Part shown: one piece after another, positions 1 to 4,581 of the stretch
Numbering within the stretch: the stretch's first letter is position 1
Layout of the letters: the number at the start of each line of letters is the position of its first letter
Source: Bacillaceae bacterium OF18-1A
GTDB taxonomy: Bacteria; Bacillota; Bacilli; Bacillales; Bacillaceae_G
Reading direction: 5' to 3'
Length of the DNA stretch: 10,523 bases
NCBI GenBank assembly: GCA_027694045.1
Contig: JAQEWB010000021.1
Coordinates: 1 to 10,523, forward strand
Translations under genes and position numbers: made by a program
Notes under the pieces: generated by a model
What the model was told of the DNA's origin: nothing
Database searches by the model: none
Seen by the model: the letters and a program-made list of their open reading frames with translations, nothing else

Positions 1-54
1 GTAGATCCCGTAGATCCCGTAGGTCCCGTAGGTCCCGTAGGTCCCGTAGGTCCT
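1..54 (-). repeat. 9-bp tandem repeat encoding Gly-X-Thr triplets (left end)
   Basis: There are six units of GTAGGTCCC or GTAGATCCC on the plus strand (the last ends in CCT), encoding GPT or GST on the minus strand. The unit is three codons long, so copy-number change keeps the frame. The same repeat occupies the right end of the window. Confidence 0.95.
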
Positions 55-116
55 TCAGAAGGGATAGGAAAAGCACATGGGATAGGAAGATGATTACATT
101 TATTAAATCTATTCAT
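1..116 (-). CDS. Collagen-like exosporium-type protein, N-terminal part (gene runs off the window edge)
   Basis: The ATG at 116-114 lies 5-6 bases after an AGGTAGGTGA-type ribosome site (121-130). It opens a short leader beginning MNRFNKCNHLPIPCAFPIP, then SEG and Gly-Pro-Thr/Gly-Ser-Thr triplets up to base 1, where the frame is cut in the middle of an ACG codon. The triplets are 9-base DNA units. A short Pro-containing leader followed by GPT repeats is the plan of BclA-family glycoproteins of the B. cereus group exosporium, where the leader anchors the protein and threonines carry sugars. The leader lacks a clear match to the classical exosporium targeting motif, so location on the spore is inference. 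The missing rest of the gene is very probably the piece at 10053-10523, on the same strand and with the same repeats. Two cysteines in the leader are a visible feature of unknown meaning. Confidence 0.85.
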   Translation of the reverse strand, partial: MNRFNKCNHLPIPCAFPIPSEGPTGPTGPTGPTGSTGS

Positions 117-240
117 TTTTTCACCTACCTTTTAAAAATACGTAATTTTAATATTATTTTAAAATTTGAATAAAACACTCCTATATCCTATGATTTTAAA
201 AAAACAAATGATCTAGTAATGTTACCTAATTTCTGTTCTT
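117..240 (-). promoter_or_regulatory. Leader and possible sporulation promoter of the collagen-like gene
   Basis: Between the gene start and the inverted repeat lie 124 AT-rich bases. On the minus strand, 192-184 reads CATAGGATA, which fits the CATANNNTA -10 element of mother-cell sigma-K, the sigma factor of known exosporium genes. I see no AC-type -35 at the right spacing, and such a short motif arises by chance in AT-rich DNA, so the promoter is tentative. The ribosome site at 121-130 is clear. Confidence 0.35.
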
Positions 241-392
241 ATCATTAAATTATTTGTACTAATTTAAAATATTTTCTAAGTATAAATATAATAATTGATC
301 ATAAAAAATTATATACATTTACATATAAAAAAGAGATGGGATCCCAATCCATCTCTTTTTCTCCTCCTTATCAGGAGTGAATTTATGTCAAT
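241..392 (-). repeat. 152-bp inverted repeat, left copy
   Basis: The reverse complement of 241-390 matches 9731-9880 with one difference (base 259) and no gaps. Two more bases match on the outer side. It contains, read on the minus strand, TGACATAAA, an AAGGAGGAG ribosome-like site, and a hairpin (arms at 349-360 and 327-339) followed by T residues, which looks like a terminator. A micro-ORF of 17 codons (352-299) begins inside the hairpin stem; I do not regard it as a proven gene. The copy lies upstream of the collagen-like gene and points toward it. Confidence 0.95.
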
Positions 393-449
393 CTCTGTGA
401 TGTCGTTGAAGGTGTTTTGGCTATTAATATTATTAAATTAAAAATAAAA

Positions 450-479
450 AAGTAGCATCTATGTAGATGTTGCTTTTTT
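450..479. terminator. Bidirectional rho-independent terminator
   Basis: The stem AAGTAGCATCT (450-460) pairs through with AGATGTTGCTT (465-475), with two G-U pairs and an ATGT loop. It is flanked by A and T runs on both sides, so it can end transcripts from either direction. No intact gene leads into it. On the minus strand it shields the collagen-like gene from upstream transcription. Confidence 0.7.
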
Positions 480-559
480 ATATTCTTTTGAATGTGGGGT
501 TTGTGTATTAGGGGTAGAAGGAGCAACTGTGCTGGGAAGTGCAAAGTAGATTCCAAATA

Positions 560-606
560 GAGGTTTGTGTAGTAACGGAACAAAAATAGCAATAACCTAT
601 ATTTTG
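560..606 (+). mobile_element. Lone Tn3-family-like terminal repeat (same type as the element at 3409)
   Basis: GAGGTTTGTGTAGTAAC and the following bases to about 606 match the left end of the miniature element at 3409-3455, including CCTATATTTT beyond the 36-bp inverted repeat. No matching opposite end was found downstream, so this is an orphan end of a transposon lost by deletion. A weaker GGGGTTTGTGTATTA at 496-510 may be another fragment of the same end. Confidence 0.6.
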
Positions 607-977
607 GGATACAGTCAAGATACGTTTAATTCCGATTGTGGCCATTAGAAATTAAAAATAACATTTTTGTCTTTGTCTATCTATTATGGGTACACCCTAA
701 TCATTCATCTATTAGCTACTGAAAACACTTTGTTTCAACTGTATGATTAAGTTGTATGATAATAAGTTGAAAAATAGTAAGGAAATCCGTAATCATAAGT
801 GTATTTAGAAATAAATGTATGACTAATACTCAAAATTACATATATCTCGACTGTACCCCTATAAAAGATATGTCGTAAATTTTATTGGATGAATATCTTT
901 AGACAAATATCCAAGCTAAATTTTTGAAATTGAATATAAATAATTGTACTCAATTTCAAAAAAAGGAAGTGGATTTT
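607..977. other. Gene-free upstream region of the first jelly-roll gene
   Basis: No credible coding frame is seen. The only structure is TTTCAACT (733-740) and its inverse AGTTGAAA (765-772), enclosing a direct repeat of GTATGAT (741-747 and 754-760). This could be a binding site of a regulator or chance. A TTG at 924 is in frame with the next gene but has no ribosome site. I found no convincing sigma-K promoter. Confidence 0.4.
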
Positions 978-1493
978 ATGTTAAACGCATATTCTATAAC
1001 ACCCAGGAGATGCTGTAGTAAGTTTCTTCCTCCTCTTCCACCTGAGGGTCAAAAGTTGGAATTTTCACCAGCTTATCGTAACTTCTGGCAAAATACGTTT
1101 ATTACGATACCTAATGGACAGGACATTCCATTTAACAATCAAAGTACAGCTGTCGCAGGAGGAATTGTTTTATTATCCCCTACTACGATATTCATTCCAT
1201 TAGCTGGAGATTATGAAATTAGCTATGTAATTACAACTGCTATAACAACTGGAAATCCAGAACAACAAGTAACTGTTATCCTAAATGGAACACCAATTCC
1301 TAATTTCCAAACATCTTTTGGAACAAGAACTACCGCTAGTGAATCATGTGACCAATTCTCAGGGACAGCTATTTTAAGAGTAACAGCTAATTCAACTTTT
1401 TCATTAAGAAATACAAGTCTTAATGGAGCTCCTCTTGCTCTTTGTGATCTAGTTGAAAGTGGGGCAGCATTAATTATTAAAAAATTAAACTAA
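978..1493 (+). CDS. BclA/C1q-like jelly-roll protein without collagen repeats, putative exosporium protein
   Basis: I place the start at ATG 978 because AAAAGGAAGTGG precedes it at a proper distance. A TTG at 924 in the same frame has no ribosome site. The 171-residue product opens with MLNAYSITPRRCC, then FLPPLPPEG, which recalls the LPPIPP-type leader of exosporium proteins. About 130 residues of alternating hydrophobic and polar strands follow (FITIPNGQDIPF, IFIPLAGDYEISYVI, VTVILNGTPIP, SAALIIKK-like end). The phrase with a glycine before a Tyr-rich strand, the NGTPIP turn and the hydrophobic last strand are as in BclA-type C-terminal domains. It has no GXT repeats, so it would be a short surface protein. 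The next gene, at 1582, encodes a second protein of the same class. Family membership is by pattern recognition only; spore location is inference. Confidence 0.75.
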   Translation: MLNAYSITPRRCCSKFLPPLPPEGQKLEFSPAYRNFWQNTFITIPNGQDIPFNNQSTAVAGGIVLLSPTTIFIPLAGDYEISYVITTAITTGNPEQQVTVILNGTPIPNFQTSFGTRTTASESCDQFSGTAILRVTANSTFSLRNTSLNGAPLALCDLVESGAALIIKKLN

Positions 1494-1581
1494 AATATAA
1501 AGGAGCTATCCAAATGGGTGGTTTATTTTATTAAAATATTTAGATGATATATTAATACTGATTATAAAGGAGCAAAAAAAC
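1494..1581 (+). other. Intergenic spacer with two ribosome sites
   Basis: A strong AAAGGAG (from about 1499) precedes ATG 1514, which gives only MGGLFY before TAA at 1532-1534. The second AAAGGAG (about 1566-1572) serves the gene at 1582. The first site looks like the relic of a lost gene start or a tiny translated leader. No terminator lies between the two flanking genes, so co-transcription is plausible. Confidence 0.4.
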
Positions 1582-2049
1582 ATGTCACATTATTTTTCGT
1601 TTATGAAAAAAGGTATTTCTTTTGGTTTTATATTTAATAATTCTTTTTCTCAATATGCAGTTAAAAATGAACCTCTTCTATTACCAGATGACACTCCGAG
1701 TGTGGATTTCCCTGTTCCTGTTTTGAACAATATTTTAAGCATTGGGACTGGTTTTAAAATAATTAAGACTGCAAGTTATCAAATTAATTATTCATTATCG
1801 GTTAGTTCAAATAAGTATTCTGGATCCTTGGAGGAAATAATTTTTTCTTTGTTATTAAATAATTCTTCGCTTCCAGAATCATCAACTACAATCTATGATA
1901 CAAATTTAAGTGAAATAGATGTTGTTAGTGACTCTATAATTATTAATTTATCTGAAGGCGATTCAATTCAAATTGCACCCATTGAAATTAATGGGACTAT
2001 CGAAGTTATTACTGCTTCATTAACAATTTTAGAAATTGAACACAAGTAA
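1582..2049 (+). CDS. Second BclA/C1q-like jelly-roll protein, putative spore surface protein
   Basis: The ATG follows AAAGGAGCAAAAAAAC, a good ribosome site. The protein has 155 residues: an N-terminal stretch rich in Phe and Ser (SFMKKGISFGFIFNNSF), then beta-type strands, among them YQINYSLSVSS, IIFSLLLNNSSLPESS, SIIINLSEGDSIQIAP and a closing ASLTILEIEH. The core Gly/Ala-Ser-Tyr-X-Ile-X-Tyr phrase before a long strand, and a final hydrophobic strand, are shared with the gene at 978 and with the C-terminal domain of the collagen-like protein. I infer the same trimeric fold. It has no collagen repeats and no cysteines. It sits 88 bases after the first jelly-roll gene without an intervening terminator and is followed by one at 2121-2148, so the two probably form one unit. 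It could also be a diverged secreted protein, but no signal peptide is evident. Confidence 0.65.
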   Translation: MSHYFSFMKKGISFGFIFNNSFSQYAVKNEPLLLPDDTPSVDFPVPVLNNILSIGTGFKIIKTASYQINYSLSVSSNKYSGSLEEIIFSLLLNNSSLPESSTTIYDTNLSEIDVVSDSIIINLSEGDSIQIAPIEINGTIEVITASLTILEIEHK

Positions 2050-2075
2050 ATTAATAAAAAAGGAACATATAATCG

Positions 2076-2129
2076 ATGAACAGAATACAATATTTAGACA
2101 TGTTTTTCAAAACTTTATCTAAAAGCTAA
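2076..2129 (+). CDS. Possible 17-residue peptide at the end of the jelly-roll unit
   Basis: ATG 2076 is preceded by AAAAAAGGAAC about eleven bases upstream and gives MNRIQYLDMFFKTLSKS, an amphipathic-looking basic peptide. Its stop codon lies in the terminator stem at 2126-2131, as is usual for real last genes. It starts 26 bases after the previous stop. I do not recognise it. It may equally be the truncated beginning of a lost gene. Confidence 0.3.
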   Translation: MNRIQYLDMFFKTLSKS

Positions 2130-2148
2130 CCATTCGGTTAGTTTTTTT
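2121..2148 (+). terminator. Rho-independent terminator after the jelly-roll genes
   Basis: CTAACC (2126-2131), loop ATTC, GGTTAG (2136-2141), then seven T. The same hairpin with another loop (AAAT) is found at 9604-9627. Confidence 0.8.
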
Positions 2149-2217
2149 ATTAAAATCTTGAAAAAGAAATTTTATGCATATGATAAATATTTACTCTGTT
2201 TTTATTGTTTTTGTCTG

Positions 2218-2372
2218 CACTCTACATTAAATTGATTTTTATTTCTTTTAAAATAAAAGAACGAAACTATTTCCAAAACATACATATACTATAAGTGACA
2301 TAAATCTCATTTCCTATAGTAAGAAGGAGAGAAAAAGAGATGGTTTAGGCACCCATCTCTTTTTTATATGTT
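2218..2372 (+). repeat. Terminator-promoter-hairpin module, diverged direct copy
   Basis: Resembles 9650-9803 in order and spacing. CATATACTA lies at 2283-2291, with an AC at 2266-2267 fifteen bases upstream that could be the -35 of a sigma-K promoter. TGACATAAA and GAAGGAGAG follow, then a hairpin with arms at 2332-2343 and 2353-2365. The hairpin stem and its T run are kept while the loop differs (TTTAGGCAC against ATTGGGATC), which suggests the structure is what is conserved. The start codon in this copy is followed at once by a stop (ATG GTT TAG), so no peptide is conserved. Confidence 0.7.
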
Positions 2373-2492
2373 AATGAGACATTATATTAACTATTTTTAT
2401 ATAGAATATTTAACTCTTCCAAAGTGAAAAATGTTATACAGGATTAACCAATATATATTATAATTAATCAATTTATATAAAGGGGGATATTT

Positions 2493-2951
2493 ATGAAGAT
2501 ACATTATAATGAGCGAACTCATGAATATAAAAAAGTTTATTTTAGAAACGATCCAGTTTGTTAAGGAGAACAAACCCTCATTCAACAGAAACTCTAAGAA
2601 CTATTTGCAAACCTATTAATTTTAGAAATAGCATGTAGGACAGACTATTAGACACAGTTTGCAGCTAAAACTGCAAAACATATAACAGCCATAGATTATT
2701 CCAACGAAGTATTAAACATAGCAAATCAAAAAAAGATCCCCTCTTCTAAAGTAATTTTTCTTCATGGAAATGTTTACCAACTGGATAAAATTCCCGAGAA
2801 CCTTGAAGGCGTTTTTGCAAACTTTTGGTTTTCACATATACCAAATCCTAAAATTCAAGGATTTTTAAATCAATTACATGATAAACTGGGATTCGGAAAA
2901 GGATGTTTTTGCCCATCGCCTCGAAATGGGGGATTAAGCCTGATTAATTAA
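2493..2951 (+). pseudogene. Decayed class I SAM-dependent methyltransferase
   Basis: AAGGGGG precedes ATG 2493, which opens MKIHYNERTHEYKKVYFRND and stops at TAA 2562-2564. Downstream fragments in another frame are still readable. Motif I appears as LEIAC-R-T-D-Y-stop-TQFA where the family has LEIACGTGYWTQFA-like residues. Then come ITAIDYSNEVLNIA (the acidic ribose-binding residue of motif II), VIFLHGNVYQLD, and VFANFWFSHIPNPKIQGFLN. The frame ends in an unrelated tail at TAA 2949-2951. The gene has at least one frame change, two in-frame stops, loss of the glycines of the SAM loop, and a missing C-terminus. It is therefore inactive. Such enzymes are usually chromosomal in Bacillus, so this is probably captured chromosomal DNA. 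A weak terminator follows at 2991-3011. Confidence 0.8.
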
Positions 2952-2990
2952 AAAATGATATGTTGTGTCAAAAAGTACACTTTATGACAT

Positions 2991-3011
2991 AGCTAAAAAT
3001 TTGGCTTTTTT
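2991..3011 (+). terminator. Weak rho-independent terminator after the methyltransferase remnant
   Basis: AGCTAA, loop AAAT, TTGGCT with one G-U pair, then a run of six T. Confidence 0.5.
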
Positions 3012-3155
3012 CATTTCAAAAATACAACTTAATTACATTTGAAACATGTTAACATAGTTGTATATGGTTTGAAACACATATTCTATGAGTAACAAAAAAC
3101 ACTTATAAATAAGGTTTTTTCGCAATGATTTTTCTTATTCCCCTTTTTCGAGGGG
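3012..3155. other. Gene-free stretch
   Basis: AT-rich, with no convincing frame. CATATTCTA at 3077-3085 fits a sigma-K -10 element by chance or otherwise, but no -35 partner is at the right distance. Confidence 0.3.
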
Positions 3156-3275
3156 ATGGGCAAAGATACCCGAAAAACAGTTTTTATGACTGATAATATT
3201 GATATAAAATCTATAGGTGGAACTTTAGTACATAGAGGAAATAACCCCAATGTGTACTTTTATATTGATTTTTGA
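3156..3275 (+). pseudogene. Short open frame, probably the 3' remnant of an unknown gene
   Basis: The frame reads MGKDTRKTVF, then MTDNIDIKSIGGTLVHRGN, and closes with VYFYIDF and TGA at 3273-3275. The amino-acid composition looks like real protein, but there is no ribosome site at a proper distance before ATG 3156 or ATG 3186. I do not recognise it. It lies among other decayed sequence and before two hairpins (3321-3350 and 3359-3394), so I read it as the tail of a deleted gene. Confidence 0.3.
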
Positions 3276-3320
3276 GAGAGATTGATAAGTTGCGATAAAC
3301 CCAATAAAATCAATTAAGTG

Positions 3321-3350
3321 AAAGTAAACTTCTATTTAAAAGTTTACTTT
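3321..3350. repeat. Inverted repeat, hairpin or operator
   Basis: AAAGTAAACTT (3321-3331) and AAGTTTACTTT (3340-3350) are perfect 11-base arms around an 8-base loop. No T run follows, so it is not a simple terminator on the plus strand. Confidence 0.6.
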
Positions 3351-3358
3351 AAAAGAAT

Positions 3359-3394
3359 AAAAAGGAGTCCTATGTTTATGGGATTCTTTTTTTT
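3359..3394 (+). terminator. Rho-independent terminator
   Basis: AAAAAGGAGTCC pairs with GGATTCTTTTT (two G-U pairs), followed by a run of eight or more T from 3386. Confidence 0.65.
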
Positions 3395-3408
3395 AGTTTT
3401 TAATAATA

Positions 3409-3706
3409 GGGGTTTGTGTAGTAACAGAACAGAAACGGCAATAACCTATATTTTCGCTTCAACATAGCTAACAATAGGGTTTTTTTATCAAAAAAATAAA
3501 TATCTTGCTGATTAAAAACGCAATATTTATTAAATTTATCAAAAACGGTTGTTATTGTTAATTTGATTATGATAATAGTTTTGATAACGTAGTATTAATG
3601 TATCCAAGCTTTATTTAACACAGTTTTTATCATTATCAAAAATCAGGGTTTTTGATAACATGATTAAGTCTTATTGCCGTTCTTGTTCCATTACTACACA
3701 GACCCC
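3409..3706 (+). mobile_element. 298-bp miniature Tn3-family element (TIME/MITE) with target duplication
   Basis: Left end GGGGTTTGTGTAGTAAC and onward (3409-3444) is matched by the reverse complement of the right end (3671-3706) at 31 of 36 positions. Both begin GGGG and end near AATAA, like Tn3-family terminal repeats of about 38 bp. The element is flanked on both sides by TAATA (3404-3408 and 3707-3711), the 5-bp duplication expected from Tn3-type transposition. It has no coding capacity, so it must move with a transposase supplied elsewhere. The interior carries five copies of TTATCAAAA(A/C), described separately. A related lone end is at 560. This is the best-supported mobile element here. 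Confidence 0.85.
3485..3657 (+). other. Repeated recombinase-type binding motif inside the miniature element
   Basis: TTATCAAAA followed by A or C occurs on the plus strand at 3485-3494, 3536-3545 and 3633-3642. It occurs on the minus strand at 3587-3578 and 3657-3648. The last two form an inverted pair with a 5-base centre. Tn4430-type elements carry an internal site where the TnpI recombinase binds an inverted core pair plus accessory direct copies; the layout here is similar but the motif differs. A resolution site is inference. Confidence 0.45.
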
Positions 3707-3758
3707 TAATATTGCACCTAGTCTTTATCGAAAAAAATAAAGGTTACAATCAAATTTT

Positions 3759-3767
3759 CATATAATA
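3759..3767 (+). promoter_or_regulatory. Possible sigma-K -10 element before the gene at 3837
   Basis: CATATAATA fits CATANNNTA and lies 70 bases before the start codon. The nearest AC upstream (3746-3747) is only eleven bases away, too close for a standard -35, so support is weak. Confidence 0.25.
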
Positions 3768-3836
3768 ACCCAAACTAATCAATGATCGTATGAATATTAA
3801 TATAATGAATGTATTTAAAAAGCGAGGTGATAAAGT

Positions 3837-4139
3837 ATGCCGCCAAAACCACCGAAACCATCAAAACCACACACTTGTTGCCCTATATATAATCAAATCC
3901 GTGCATTTTATGTACAAGCAGCAGCAGGAGGTGCTACACAGATAGGTTTTGATGTTAATATACCGTTTGCAGGAGCATTACCTGTAACGTATTTTGTAGA
4001 TGATATAAAATGGTTCGATGACAGGAATTGTATTATTATTACTAATTTTCAGTCTCCAGTACTAGGTGTTTCAGATTCAGCATGGAGTTGTGAAACCCTT
4101 AATTTGTATTTTGCAGGGAACCTTCAGGTAATTGTTTAA
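3837..4139 (+). CDS. Small protein with Pro/Lys-rich N-terminus, unknown function
   Basis: ATG 3837 follows GCGAGGTGAT at a good distance. The 100-residue protein starts MPPKPPKPSKPHTCCP, an extended basic Pro-rich tail with a Cys-Cys pair. About 80 residues of mixed strands follow, with phrases FYVQAAAGGATQIGFDVN, VTYFVDDIKWFDDRNCIII and ETLNLYFAGNLQVIV. There is no signal peptide or membrane segment. I do not recognise the family. The beta-rich, cysteine-containing make-up and the company of spore-surface genes make a coat or exosporium role possible, but this is a guess. The miniature element ends 130 bases upstream and may have separated the gene from an older promoter. No terminator is seen directly after it before the transfer-origin region. 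Confidence 0.7.
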   Translation: MPPKPPKPSKPHTCCPIYNQIRAFYVQAAAGGATQIGFDVNIPFAGALPVTYFVDDIKWFDDRNCIIITNFQSPVLGVSDSAWSCETLNLYFAGNLQVIV

Positions 4140-4204
4140 TTTTGTAGAGTTTTGATTATGTACGAAGATGAAGGTGATGGATTAGAATAGAGGCGTTTGT
4201 ATGT

Positions 4205-4463
4205 GTTGGTCAATCAAAACGGACCTAGCAAAGCGAAGGGAGTATTTGACTTGACCAACTGAACGAAACCCCAGACCCTCTTGGCATTGAACAAACGATT
4301 GTTTGTTCCTGCCAACCGGCGAGGGAGCCCCCCAAGGATTGGGGGGTTGGGGAGTTCGATTAAGGGGGTCTGGGGAAGAGTTCCCCAGCAGGTTTGGACA
4401 GCGTCCAAGGTTTGTTTTTGCCATGTTTTTTATGGCTCGGCGTAGCCGAAAAGCGTCGCAGAC
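4205..4463. other. GC-richer hairpin array ahead of the transfer origin
   Basis: Perfect short hairpins follow one another: GTTGGTCAA/TTGACCAAC (4205-4213, 4251-4259), GAACAAAC/GTTTGTTC (4289-4296, 4301-4308), CCCCCCAA/TTGGGGGG (4328-4335, 4339-4346), CTGGGGAA/TTCCCCAG (4370-4377, 4381-4388), TTGGAC/GTCCAA (4394-4399, 4403-4408), GCCAT/ATGGC (4420-4424, 4432-4436) and TCGGC/GCCGA (4437-4441, 4445-4449). Four of them have three-base loops. Base composition is unlike the AT-rich surroundings. No frame here looks like a real protein. The density of stable hairpins suits DNA that is functional while single-stranded, as in transfer or lagging-strand start sites. Confidence 0.7.
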
Positions 4464-4520
4464 CCCTATCCATTTTGACGCGTTAGCGTCAAAATAAGTA
4501 TAGGGTTACGTTAATTAACA
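4464..4520 (+). other. Probable origin of transfer (oriT) for the MobV relaxase
   Basis: A perfect hairpin TTTTGACGC, loop GTTA, GCGTCAAAA (4473-4494) is extended by CCCTAT (4464-4469) pairing with ATAGGG (4500-4505). It is followed by AAGTATAGGGTTACGTTA. MobV origins of the pMV158 type have an inverted repeat next to AAGTATAGTGTGTTA, nicked inside that run, and the resemblance plus the position just ahead of the relaxase gene supports oriT. The exact nick cannot be fixed by reading. Confidence 0.6.
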
Positions 4521-4581
4521 CCATTTCGTCGCTTTGCTAGACTGATGGTATCAATTAATCTAGGGAAAGTGGTGGCACTTT

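Noticed and set aside
1..54. Short regular repeats that could be taken for a CRISPR array
   Set aside because: The unit is 9 bp without spacers and encodes Gly-X-Thr triplets of a collagen-like protein.
299..352. 17-codon frame in the inverted repeats (also 9769-9822)
   Set aside because: Start codon is in the terminator stem and the related module at 2341 stops after two codons, so the peptide is not conserved.
383..592. Minus-strand frame of 69 codons
   Set aside because: It runs through a terminator hairpin and a transposon end, has no ribosome site and a composition of AT-rich noise.
924..977. Upstream TTG start for the first jelly-roll gene
   Set aside because: No ribosome site before 924, whereas ATG 978 has AAAAGGAAGTGG.
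987..996. CATATTCTA, a sigma-K-like -10
   Set aside because: It lies inside the coding sequence just after the start codon; this motif is expected by chance many times in such AT-rich DNA.
2397..2585. Minus-strand frame of 62 codons
   Set aside because: Shadow of the methyltransferase remnant and its AT-rich leader, with no ribosome site.
4182..4497. Overlapping frames on both strands in the hairpin array
   Set aside because: They follow from GC-richer inverted repeats; no ribosome sites, and three frames overlap over the same structured DNA.
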